In this document: positions 1-7,404 of the stretch, piece by piece | How positions within the stretch are numbered: position 1 is the first letter of the stretch | Layout of the letters: every line of letters begins with the position of its first letter | Source of the DNA: an uncultured Elusimicrobia bacterium | Lineage (GTDB): Bacteria; Elusimicrobiota; Elusimicrobia; Elusimicrobiales; UBA9959 | NCBI GenBank assembly: GCA_903917735.1 | Contig: CAIXBR010000047.1 | Coordinates: forward strand, 108,670 to 141,096 | Length of the DNA: 32,427 nucleotides | Direction of reading: 5' to 3' | The notes under the pieces: model-generated | Database searches by the model: none | What the model was told of the DNA's origin: nothing | The model's input: the letters and a program-made list of their open reading frames with translations, nothing else | Position numbers and translations under genes: made by a program

Positions 1-294
1 TCTCCAACAGGCAGGCGGCAGAGGACGCCGCCCAGGAAATATTCATAAAAGCCTTCACCTCCCTGCCCGGCTTCCGGAAAGGTTCGTCCTTCTCCACTTG
101 GCTTTACCGCGCGTTTGGAAGGGGAGAATTACGCCGCAATAGCCTCGGCGCTGGGAATTTCTGCGGACTCGGTAAAAGCTAGGCTGAGGCGCGCCAGGAT
201 AATACTGCGCGCCAGGCTGCGACACCTTTTGCCGGATACAGTGTCTAAAGATACGGAGAGTCATGAACCAGCAGAACCTTTGTTACAGCCTTGA
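1..294 (+). pseudogene. ECF sigma factor, broken (cassette A), 5' end outside window
   Basis: Frame 3 from base 3 encodes the region-2 core of an ECF sigma factor (AAEDAAQEIFIKAF, then STWLYR near 91-110) and runs into a TAG at 180-182. The region-4 helix-turn-helix continues in frame 1 from about base 112 (GENYAAIASALGIS, DSVKARLRRARIIL) and stops at TGA 292-294, overlapping the next gene. In the intact paralogue at 18981-19577 the same two landmarks (the Trp codon of TWLY and the Arg codon of LRL) are 213 nt apart; here they are 13 nt apart. About 200 nt are therefore missing, which is not a multiple of three. The protein lacks the 2-4 linker and the start of region 4, and is out of frame. 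It is almost certainly non-functional as a sigma factor. The N-terminus lies before base 1. Confidence 0.88.
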
Positions 295-721
295 AGCCTT
301 CCACGACGGCGAACTGCAACCGGGGAAAGTACGCGCCATGGCGGCGCATATTAAGGCCTGCCCCTCATGCCGGGCCGAACTGGTCCGTCTGAACGCCCTT
401 GATGAAATATTAAAACCGCGTATCCCCGCCGCGGACCTGGCGGGCCCCGTTATGTCCCGCGTGGCCGCGCAGGGGCATGAGTACGCGCGACACAGCAGCG
501 TTCTTGACGGCTGGTGGAAAGTCCCGGCGGTGGCGCTGGCCTCGTGCGCAATATATGTGCTGTGCGTGGAAACAGGTCTTTTACCCGCCCGGCAGTCTCC
601 ACTGCTGGCCGCGCTGGCCGCCCGCAATGCGGCTGAAAAGATCCCGGCCATGATCTTCGGCGGCACCAGACCCGGACAGGCTGAAATGCTGGCCATGCTG
701 TTCGAGGGAGGGAAAAAATGA
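263..721 (+). CDS. ZAS (zinc-finger) transmembrane anti-sigma factor, cassette A
   Basis: This 152-residue protein begins with an anti-sigma zinc-finger domain: H29, C33 and C36 form the HX3CX2C signature, and FHDGEL sits just before it. A hydrophobic segment follows a conserved GWWKVPA motif (about residues 80-105), consistent with one membrane span and a short periplasmic tail. Such proteins hold an ECF sigma factor at the membrane until a signal releases it. The start ATG follows GGAG and overlaps the end of the wrecked sigma frame; the stop overlaps the next start (ATGA). The paralogue at 19574-20035 has the zinc ligands at identical positions and a very similar C-terminus. Its own sigma partner is destroyed, so it is either an orphan or acts on the paralogous sigma (inference). 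Confidence 0.85.
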   Translation: MNQQNLCYSLEAFHDGELQPGKVRAMAAHIKACPSCRAELVRLNALDEILKPRIPAADLAGPVMSRVAAQGHEYARHSSVLDGWWKVPAVALASCAIYVLCVETGLLPARQSPLLAALAARNAAEKIPAMIFGGTRPGQAEMLAMLFEGGKK

Positions 722-1122
722 GCATCCGCTGGAACCAGGTAGCAGTAGCCGCGGCGTCAGGCTTCCTGCTGGGAGCCGTCTTCTCAGACTTCTACCACAT
801 GCACCGCCATCCGGGCCATCCTCCGCCACCCATGCAGGGCCCGATGGAAATGTTCGCCAGGGAGCTGGAGCTCACCGCGCCCCAGCAGGGGAAGATCTCA
901 GCAATTTTCGAGAAGTATCAGCCGGAAATGGAAAAGGTAATGGAAGCTAACAGGCCCAAGATCGAAGCCGTCAGGCTGAAGATGCAGGCAGAACTAAAGT
1001 CGGTACTCACTCACGAACAGGCCGCAAAGCTGGAAAATATGGAGAAAGATTTCGGGCCGCACGGCCACGACGGCCCCGGTGGGCCTCCACCGCACATACC
1101 GCACGGGCCGGGAGACTTCTGA
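718..1122 (+). CDS. Membrane-anchored CnrX/CpxP/Spy-like periplasmic sensor, His-rich (cassette A)
   Basis: This protein of 134 residues has an N-terminal hydrophobic anchor (about residues 7-25), then a helical region typical of the Spy/CpxP/CnrX (metal-resistance, LTxxQ) group: ELTAPQQGKI near 55 and LTHEQAAKLENM near 98. Histidines flank the core, with HMHRHPGH just after the membrane segment and HGH...HIPHGP at the C-terminus, next to Pro/Gly-rich stretches. By analogy with CnrX, which with CnrY and CnrH forms a metal-sensing ECF module, it may sense periplasmic metal or envelope state and act on the adjacent anti-sigma factor. That role is inferred from family and order. Translation is coupled by a 4-nt overlap after a strong GGGAGGG site. 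The paralogue is at 20032-20433. Confidence 0.75.
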   Translation: MSIRWNQVAVAAASGFLLGAVFSDFYHMHRHPGHPPPPMQGPMEMFARELELTAPQQGKISAIFEKYQPEMEKVMEANRPKIEAVRLKMQAELKSVLTHEQAAKLENMEKDFGPHGHDGPGGPPPHIPHGPGDF

Positions 1123-1488
1123 ATGGAGAAACGTATACTTATAGCTGAAGACAGCGGCTTCCTGCGAAGAGCTTGCGGACGGTTCCTTTCGTTCAATAAT
1201 TATTCCGTAACCGCCTGCGCCAGCGCGGCGGAGGCCGCCGACAAAATAAGGACGGATAAATTCCATATACTTATAACGGACTTCGACCTGGGCGACGGTT
1301 ACGGCAACGACCTGATAGCGCTGATAAAAGGCGAAAATCCGGCGGCAAAGGCCCTTCTTATAACCGGCGACGAGAAATTAGCCGGGACCCGCGGCCCCGG
1401 CCCGGTATACGCCGACGCGGAAGCTTTAATTAAACCGTTCAAAATGGAAAGGCTCCTTACTCAACTATCCGACATTGAAAATGACTGA
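1123..1488 (+). CDS. Stand-alone response-regulator receiver domain protein
   Basis: The 121 residues form one receiver domain with no output domain. The acidic pocket is E9/D10, the phosphoacceptor is D53 in ITDFDLGDG, the switch Thr lies in LLITGDE, and the invariant Lys is K104 in LIKPF. It starts directly after the sensor stop codon (TGA then ATG) with GGGAG upstream, so it is the last gene of the cassette A operon before the terminator. No histidine kinase is in the window. It may receive phosphate from a distant kinase or act as a phosphate sink or adaptor. Cassette B has a CBM9-like protein at this place, so the receiver is not a fixed part of the module. Confidence 0.9.
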   Translation: MEKRILIAEDSGFLRRACGRFLSFNNYSVTACASAAEAADKIRTDKFHILITDFDLGDGYGNDLIALIKGENPAAKALLITGDEKLAGTRGPGPVYADAEALIKPFKMERLLTQLSDIEND

Positions 1489-1495
1489 CCTCTTT

Positions 1496-1546
1496 GGGCT
1501 CCTGCGTCCCCTCCTCACCCTCATACGCAGGAGCCCTCCTTTTTTG
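1496..1546 (+). terminator. Rho-independent terminator after the receiver gene
   Basis: A perfect 12-bp stem, GGGCTCCTGCGT (1496-1507) with ACGCAGGAGCCC (1525-1536), encloses a pyrimidine-rich 17-nt loop and is followed by a T-rich run to 1545. It ends only 18 nt before the autotransporter start, leaving no room for a promoter between them. Confidence 0.88.
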
Positions 1547-1563
1547 TAATATTTAAGGACACA

Positions 1564-3879
1564 ATGACAAAACACTCCCGCACGTTTAACCTCCTGCTGC
1601 TGCCTTTCCTTTTGTTCATATTATTCATAGGCACGGAAGCCCGCGCCGCCACTGCGTGGGTACAGAGCACCGCTGACTCAGGCGCCGATAGCCTGCGCAA
1701 AGCTATAACCGACACAAATTCATACGCCACCAGCACTGTAACATGGGCTTCTGGTTCGGGAGGAACTCTTACGCTTCTGAGCGACCTGCCAGCCATAACT
1801 TCCAACAGCGTCTGGGACCTCGACGGCTATACTTTCACTATAGCGGCCTCGACCAACTCTATGTCCATCGCCGCAGCCCTCACCATTCTTAACGACAGCG
1901 TGCAGAGCACCATGACCATAAACGAGGACATCGGCGGCACAGGCTCGCTTACTAAGACCGGCGACGGCCTGCTGGTACTCACCGGCACCAACACCTATAG
2001 CGGCGGAACCTTCCTGAACGGCGGGGTCCTCTCCACCAACTGGGACGGCGCATTGGGCGCCACTTCGTCCAGCCTTACCTTCAACGGCGGCACGCTGAAG
2101 ATACTTAACAATTTCTACTCGACCAGGGGCATAACCCTGAACTCCGCCGGGGGGATCTTAGACACCAACTCGTATTACATGTCCCTGTCCGGCATCATCA
2201 GCGGCGCGGGCGGCCTTACAAAGAACGGGGCAGGCACCCTGTCGCTCAGCGGCGCCAACACCTACTTCGGCACCACCACTATAAACGCCGGCACCCTGCA
2301 ATTGGGCGCGGACAACGCCATCCCGCAGGGCAGCACCGTAACATTGGCCTCCGGAGCCACCCTGGACCTGGCCGGCCACACCGACACGATAGCGGCTTAT
2401 TCCGGCTCCGGCACGCTGACCATGAAACTTCGAACCGACGGCCTGCCCAACCTTACCGTCACCGGCAACGCCTCCATAGGCTCAAGCTATCTCTACGCCA
2501 CTTTCAGCCCGCAGCTTATAACAGCCGGCCAGACCTTCATCCCGCTGAAGGCGGATTCCCTGACCGGGACATTTTTAAGTATCTATTCTCCGGCGGCCAT
2601 TTCCTTCACACCCACCTATAATTCCACCAGCGTTGTACTAACCGCCAGCTTGGTACCTTTTGCGAGCATAGCCGCCACAGGCAACCAGCGGGCCGTCGGC
2701 GCGGCCCTCGAGCCCCTCAGAACTACCGCCACCGGTGACCTGGCCACGGTGATAGGCAACATGTACGTGCTTGACGCCGCCGGAGTCCGCTCGGCGCTGG
2801 ACCAGATAGGGCCGGTCTCTATTTCCGCCCTGCGCGGCCTGGCCTTCAGCGGCTCCGACCTGCGCTCCGGCGCCCTGCGCGCGCGCACCGCCGACCTGGC
2901 TGACGGCGCGGCGGGCGTCTTCTCAACCTATTCCGGGCGCGGTTCGTCCCTCAGCTACATGGATTACGACGACATACCACATAAAGCCGAAAAGACCGCC
3001 CCTAAAAAAACGGACGCCGCGGGAAAGAATCCCTTAAGTTTCTTCGCCTACGTCTCCGGAGTTTCCGGCAAGGACATGAACGACAAAGGGAACACAGGCG
3101 AGCGCCCCGGCTATAAATTTAACAACGGCGGCCTGCTTACCGGCGCGGACTACTCTATTACCGAAAGCCTGGCCGCCGGCGTAATGGCCGGTTACGGCCA
3201 GGGAAAGGCGGACGTATACTTCCCTGCCAAAGCCACGCTGAACAGCACCAGCGCGCGCTACGGGGCCTACGCGGCCGCCTCGGCCGGGCCGCTGCGCCTG
3301 AACCTGTACGCCGGCCGCTCCATGGATTCTTTCGAGACCAAAAGGGAAATCTCGTTCGGGGTAATTTCCAGAACGGCCAAGGGAACCCCGAACGGCAAGG
3401 AAACCAACCTGGAAGCGGATATGACCTGGCAGTTCCGCGCCGCTACGCCCAACGGCCGGATGTCGCCTTTTGTGACGCTGAACTACGACCATTTAAAAAC
3501 AGGCTCCTTCACTGAAACCGGGGCGGACTCGCTGAACCTGTCCGTGCGCGGTACCGACGCCAAATCCCTGCGCTCGGCCGCGGGCCTGCGCTACTGCGAG
3601 GCCATACAAACCGGAACCTATATCCTCCGGACCGGTCTAAGCGCAGCCTGGAACCACGAATTCTACAACCAAAGCCTGCCTATAGCCGCCTCGCTCACTT
3701 CGGGCGGGGGGGCGTTCACGGTAAACTCCGGGGACTCCCTCAGGGATGCCATAAAGACCGGCGCCAGGATCTCGGCTGAATTTGAGAGCAATATCTCCAC
3801 CTACCTGGACTACTCCGGCGACTACCGCCGGCGCCTTTATTCGAACCTGGTAACCCTCGGCGCCTCCCTGAAGTTTTAA
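1564..3879 (+). CDS. Autotransporter (type Va) with PATR repeats and C-terminal beta-barrel
   Basis: This 771-residue protein starts with a signal peptide (about 1-29, ending ARA|ATAW). A DSGADSLRKAITD segment like CSLREA-type N-termini follows, then a beta-helical passenger with two autotransporter-associated repeats (GGTGSLTKTGDGLLVLTG near 123 and GAGGLTKNGAGTLSLSG near 217). A linker precedes the barrel domain, which spans roughly residue 490 to 771 and ends in LGASLKF; the terminal Phe is typical of barrels inserted by BAM. The start ATG has AAGGA five bases upstream. No catalytic motif is recognised in the passenger, so adhesion or surface display is the likeliest role. Residues 30-90 are clearly paralogous to the truncated ORF at 21244-21642, including GGTLTLLSDLP. 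Confidence 0.9.
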   Translation: MTKHSRTFNLLLLPFLLFILFIGTEARAATAWVQSTADSGADSLRKAITDTNSYATSTVTWASGSGGTLTLLSDLPAITSNSVWDLDGYTFTIAASTNSMSIAAALTILNDSVQSTMTINEDIGGTGSLTKTGDGLLVLTGTNTYSGGTFLNGGVLSTNWDGALGATSSSLTFNGGTLKILNNFYSTRGITLNSAGGILDTNSYYMSLSGIISGAGGLTKNGAGTLSLSGANTYFGTTTINAGTLQLGADNAIPQGSTVTLASGATLDLAGHTDTIAAYSGSGTLTMKLRTDGLPNLTVTGNASIGSSYLYATFSPQLITAGQTFIPLKADSLTGTFLSIYSPAAISFTPTYNSTSVVLTASLVPFASIAATGNQRAVGAALEPLRTTATGDLATVIGNMYVLDAAGVRSALDQIGPVSISALRGLAFSGSDLRSGALRARTADLADGAAGVFSTYSGRGSSLSYMDYDDIPHKAEKTAPKKTDAAGKNPLSFFAYVSGVSGKDMNDKGNTGERPGYKFNNGGLLTGADYSITESLAAGVMAGYGQGKADVYFPAKATLNSTSARYGAYAAASAGPLRLNLYAGRSMDSFETKREISFGVISRTAKGTPNGKETNLEADMTWQFRAATPNGRMSPFVTLNYDHLKTGSFTETGADSLNLSVRGTDAKSLRSAAGLRYCEAIQTGTYILRTGLSAAWNHEFYNQSLPIAASLTSGGGAFTVNSGDSLRDAIKTGARISAEFESNISTYLDYSGDYRRRLYSNLVTLGASLKF

Positions 3880-3882
3880 GCC

Positions 3883-3899
3883 CCGGCCTGAATGGCCGG
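3883..3899 (+). terminator. Short GC hairpin after the autotransporter, weak terminator candidate
   Basis: CCGGCC (3883-3888) and GGCCGG (3894-3899) form a 6-bp stem with a 5-nt loop directly after the stop codon. No T-run follows, so intrinsic termination is uncertain. A TATAAT hexamer at 3942-3947, without a clear -35 box, lies before the next gene. Confidence 0.3.
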
Positions 3900-3977
3900 T
3901 CCGCAGATAACTTCCCGGCGACGGGTGCGTGCATAAAGTTTTATAATATTGTAGCGCCGCCCGCGCGGCGAACATTT

Positions 3978-4952
3978 ATGAAGATAATAAACCCTTTTTT
4001 GGCTGTTTTTCTTTTCGCCGCTGTCCCGGTAAATGCCCAATTCCGCGGAGACAAGCCCGATTACACAAATCCCCGGCTTTATCTTGAGCAGGGCCCGCAA
4101 TCGGAACTTAGCACGGCCGCGGTTAAAGAGATACAGGGCGGGCTTGACCTTGAACCAGGCGCCGGGGACCTGGCGACCATTTCAGCCTTAAGGTTCTGGC
4201 TGCTGGATAATTTCGAAAGCACTAACCTCGGCGAGGCCACGGCTGGGCAGACCACCGCCGCCGGGCTGCTGGCCGGGCGCAAGCTTGGCGGCTGCCACGA
4301 CTGGGGCCTGCTGTTCGCGGCCGCGCTGCGGGGGTTAGGCTATCCGGCCATAATGGTGGACGCCGCCAGCCTGCGCTGGGCGCGGGCGTACAAGACCGAC
4401 TCCGAAGCTTACGGGCACGTTTTCGTGGAAGTCTACGCCAGAGACAAATGGCTGCTGGTAGACCCGGTTACCGGGCGGGTTATCCTGGATTACGATCCCG
4501 AAGAGCCCGTCATCCCTCTTTACCTGGACCGGGAGAACAAAGCCTTTTACGCAGTTCTGAAAGGAACAGATCCGGAAAGCTACGGCATTGCGAAAACAGG
4601 CGCGCTTAAGACCCGCCTCCGCGAGTTCGCCGCCAACCTGTCGGCAATTAAGCTCTCATATCCGCGCTACAACATAGCGGCCCTGGCCCGGACCTCTCCG
4701 CCCATCCCCAGGGTCAGCGAAGAAGAACTTGCCGCGCCCTGCGCGGCGCAGGCCTGCGCGGGAACCGGCAAAAAAGGGTTAGTACTGCAGACCTCCGGTT
4801 TCGACCTTTACCTGGAAAGATTAGGCGGCGCATACAAAATCCATGTCTTCCCGTACGGCGGCGTATTCGGGGAAACGGAGCTTTCTAACCTATCCTTCAG
4901 CACCCTGAAGGAACTTAATGCCCGCATCAAATTCCTAGCTGTCGGCCGCTAG
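3978..4952 (+). CDS. Secreted transglutaminase-like (papain-fold) protein
   Basis: The 324 residues carry a signal peptide (about 1-20, ending VNA|Q). The domain has the transglutaminase-like triad C106 (GGCHDWGLLFAAALR), H147 (YGHVFVEVY) and D162 (LLVDPVTG), with family-typical spacing. These domains act as cysteine peptidases, amidases or transglutaminases, and export places this one in the periplasm or outside. The C-terminal part (about residues 210-324) has no recognised domain but contains a short CAAQAC pair. It is a single gene between two GC hairpins. The substrate cannot be told from sequence. Confidence 0.82.
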   Translation: MKIINPFLAVFLFAAVPVNAQFRGDKPDYTNPRLYLEQGPQSELSTAAVKEIQGGLDLEPGAGDLATISALRFWLLDNFESTNLGEATAGQTTAAGLLAGRKLGGCHDWGLLFAAALRGLGYPAIMVDAASLRWARAYKTDSEAYGHVFVEVYARDKWLLVDPVTGRVILDYDPEEPVIPLYLDRENKAFYAVLKGTDPESYGIAKTGALKTRLREFAANLSAIKLSYPRYNIAALARTSPPIPRVSEEELAAPCAAQACAGTGKKGLVLQTSGFDLYLERLGGAYKIHVFPYGGVFGETELSNLSFSTLKELNARIKFLAVGR

Positions 4953-4973
4953 GCCTGACTGCACCTCCGGATA

Positions 4974-5002
4974 CGCCGGCGGCGATATAAACTCCGCCGG
5001 CG
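4974..5002 (+). terminator. Stable GC hairpin between transglutaminase-like gene and thiS-like gene
   Basis: CGCCGGCGG (4974-4982) pairs perfectly with CCGCCGGCG (4994-5002) across an 11-nt AT-rich loop. No adjacent T-run is present (a T-run appears only near 5040), so it is a probable transcript end or processing barrier rather than a textbook terminator. Confidence 0.45.
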
Positions 5003-5088
5003 CAGCCATCCTCTACACTCCAGGCAGACGCCGCATTCTTTTTTTGCCGTAGGCGCGCGGAAGATATAGAATCAAGAGGTGAGGACTC

Positions 5089-5292
5089 ATGGCAGTGATA
5101 TACTTTAACGACAGGCCGATCGAGATCCCGGCGGGGACCACCCTGAAGGAACTGCTGAAGCTGCAGGGGCGCGACCCAGAACTTGTCATAGTTACCGTTG
5201 ACGAAAAGTTCGTGCCGAGGGCGGAGTACCGGAAGTTGCTGCTGCCCGAAGGAGCCCGAGTGCGGGCGCGGGAACTCCAGAGCGGAGGATAA
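5089..5292 (+). CDS. ThiS/MoaD-like sulfur-carrier protein
   Basis: At 67 residues this has the size and pattern of a ubiquitin-fold sulfur carrier (FNDRPIEIPAGTTLKELL, then VIVTVDEKFVPRAEY) and ends in Gly-Gly, the residues adenylated and thiocarboxylated in ThiS/MoaD. It lies 5 nt before the aldehyde:ferredoxin oxidoreductase gene and has a GAGGTGAGG ribosome site, so the two are surely co-transcribed. Such pairs are common. The carrier is thought to supply dithiolene sulfur for the tungstopterin of the partner enzyme. A role in thiamine synthesis is less likely because no thiamine genes are present. Confidence 0.85.
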   Translation: MAVIYFNDRPIEIPAGTTLKELLKLQGRDPELVIVTVDEKFVPRAEYRKLLLPEGARVRARELQSGG

Positions 5293-5297
5293 TTTTT

Positions 5298-7187
5298 ATG
5301 GATAAAAATCTTAAGGTTCTTCATATCGACGCCTCCTCGGCCTTCTACCGCGTGGAGCGCTTCCCGGTAGGCCCGTTCTGGGGCCCGGTGGACCTGGGCC
5401 TGCACCTGACAGGGCGCGAATCCGGGCGCCAGGGCGTGCTGAACTTCGGCACCGGCCTGCTGGCCGGCTCTATACTCCCTGGTTCCAACCGCCTTATCTT
5501 TACCGGGCATTCGCCGTGCTGGGGCGGCTTCTACGTTTCGGCCATGGGCGGCGCCGGCCTCATTTTCGACGACCTGGGAATCAACATGGTCTCGCTGCGC
5601 GGCAAGGCCCAGTCGCCTTCGGTGCTGGTGCTTAACCGCGAGCACGGAGAAGAAGTGCAGGTGGAGATAGTCCCCGTGGACGTGGCCCGCATCTGGGAAG
5701 ACGGCCGCGGCGGCGTCTACTCGCTTATGGACTATGTTTTCGGGCGCTGGTCTAAAGAATATAAGCAGAACCCGCGCGTGCTAGCCGTAGGCCCCGCTGC
5801 GGCAGAGACCGACTTCGGCGCCATAGCCTCGGCCCCGTACCAGGACGGCCATACCACCCACGCGGACTGCTGGGCCGGGCGCGGCGGCTTCGGCAGCAAG
5901 CTGTATCGGGAGCACAATATCTGCGCCGTCATCTACGGCGGCACCTGCCTGGACGACGATTTCCGCGACCGCACCGTGGCCGACGAGTGGTTCAAGCTGC
6001 GCTACGAAAAACAGCTGGCCGCCAAGGATTTCGAAGCCACCGCCAAGTACCGCTTCAACCCCAAGTTCAACACCGGCGGCACCTTCGGCGTGAACTACTC
6101 CACGCTGGGCGGACGCATGATGGCTTTCAACTACCGCAGCGTGCTGTGGACCGAGGAACAGCGCACCGCGCTAAACAAGACCTGCGTCACGGACCATTAC
6201 CTGAAGCAGTTCAACGAGGAGACCATAGACGGCAAACAGCAGCGCACCTGCGGCGAGCCGTGCGCGGCCGTCTGCAAGAAGCTCAACAAGGAATTCAAGA
6301 AGGACTACGAGCCCTACCAGACCATGGGCCCATTGTGCGGCATCTTCGACCAGCGCGCGGCCGAGCGTCTGAACGGCCGCGCCGACAGCGCCGGTTTTGA
6401 CGCCATCTCCGTAGGCGGTGTGCTGGCCTGGCTGATGGAATGCCTGGACGAAGGCCTACTGAAGCCCGAAGACCTGGGCGTAAGTTCTGTCCCGCATTGG
6501 GACGCGGAGAAGTTCGACATTGTGGCCGATTCGGCCCATAACGCCGACCTAGGCATAGAGCTGATAGAATCGGCGCTGAAGCACCGCGGCGGACTGGACC
6601 TGTCGTTGGGCGCGCGCAAGCTGGCCCGGCGGTTCGTCCGCGAAAAGAATCCGGAGATAGGCAAACGCTTCGTCTTCCTGGCCAACGCCCGCAACGGCTG
6701 GATGGTGCCCAACCAGTACTGGAACGCCGGGGCCATGAGCCCCATGGCCATCATGGGCAAGTACTACATGTACTATGGCTTCGACTTTGTGGCGCCGCGC
6801 GAGCTGGGCCGCCTGAACGCCAACCGGCTGATACAGGAGCTGGTGATAGACGACCTGGGCATCTGCCGCTTCCACCGCGGCTGGGCGGAAGAGATGGCAC
6901 CCGAAATAGTGGAACACCTGTGGGGGGACTCTGCCCACTTCCTCGAAGTTATAAAGGCCACCGCCGGCCGCATCAACAGCCGCAACGTGGCGGTCTTCTG
7001 GGAATCCGAACGCAACATAGATTACGTACTAAGCTTCCTCAAACGCAAGCGCGACACAGAGGGTGACAAGAATCCGGAACTCGACAAGTGGATAAAAGCC
7101 TTCGAGGCCGACAAGCGCGGCGCCGCCATCGACTTCTGGTTCGAGATCCGCAAAGGCATCTCCGAAACCCTCACCACGCTGGTTTAG
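5298..7187 (+). CDS. aor: Aldehyde:ferredoxin oxidoreductase (tungsten enzyme)
   Basis: The 629-residue length fits the AOR family. The N-terminal domain has family features (FGTGLLAGSILPGSNRLIFTG, then GGFYVSAMGGAGLIFDDLG) that form part of the tungstopterin pocket. Candidate [4Fe-4S] ligands are C318, C322 and C326 (CGEPCAAVC) and C523 (DDLGICRF); the first two are separated by three residues. The enzyme oxidises aldehydes to carboxylates with ferredoxin as acceptor, or runs in reverse, in the cytoplasm of anaerobes. A GGAGG site precedes the ATG. No ferredoxin or other cofactor-synthesis gene is in the window, and the substrate is unknown. It suggests an anaerobic, fermentative host. Confidence 0.9.
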   Translation: MDKNLKVLHIDASSAFYRVERFPVGPFWGPVDLGLHLTGRESGRQGVLNFGTGLLAGSILPGSNRLIFTGHSPCWGGFYVSAMGGAGLIFDDLGINMVSLRGKAQSPSVLVLNREHGEEVQVEIVPVDVARIWEDGRGGVYSLMDYVFGRWSKEYKQNPRVLAVGPAAAETDFGAIASAPYQDGHTTHADCWAGRGGFGSKLYREHNICAVIYGGTCLDDDFRDRTVADEWFKLRYEKQLAAKDFEATAKYRFNPKFNTGGTFGVNYSTLGGRMMAFNYRSVLWTEEQRTALNKTCVTDHYLKQFNEETIDGKQQRTCGEPCAAVCKKLNKEFKKDYEPYQTMGPLCGIFDQRAAERLNGRADSAGFDAISVGGVLAWLMECLDEGLLKPEDLGVSSVPHWDAEKFDIVADSAHNADLGIELIESALKHRGGLDLSLGARKLARRFVREKNPEIGKRFVFLANARNGWMVPNQYWNAGAMSPMAIMGKYYMYYGFDFVAPRELGRLNANRLIQELVIDDLGICRFHRGWAEEMAPEIVEHLWGDSAHFLEVIKATAGRINSRNVAVFWESERNIDYVLSFLKRKRDTEGDKNPELDKWIKAFEADKRGAAIDFWFEIRKGISETLTTLV

Positions 7188-7293
7188 AAGCTGAAGTATC
7201 AGCGTAAAAGAAAGTCCACGGCATAATTTTAGGCTGAACTTCGGGTCCGTATGCTTCAAAAAATATGCCCTGAATATGTGCGCGGCGTCCCCC

Positions 7294-7327
7294 TTGACAA
7301 ACATGGGTTGAAGCATTAGACTATAAT
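7294..7327 (+). promoter_or_regulatory. Candidate promoter upstream of 7405 gene
   Basis: A perfect TTGACA (7294-7299) and a perfect TATAAT (7322-7327) occur in the gap, but 22 nt separate them, too long for a standard sigma70 site. A poorer -10 (TAGACT, 7317-7322) would give a 17-nt spacer. Confidence 0.35.
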
Positions 7328-7404
7328 ACTAATTCACGTCGGATAGATGAACAAAAAAGCACTTGGGTGACGAACAGTTAGCCGCACTGCCGCTGAGGAA
7401 GGAT

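Noticed and set aside
3034..3492. Long minus-strand open frame opposite the autotransporter barrel
   Set aside because: It mirrors the codon bias of the real GC-rich gene, has no recognisable domain and no ribosome site.
5013..5645. Minus-strand frame of 210 codons across thiS-like and AOR starts
   Set aside because: No family features, and both plus-strand genes are well supported.
7189..7202. Small GCTGA/TCAGC hairpin after AOR as a terminator
   Set aside because: Only five base pairs and no T-run; too weak to call.
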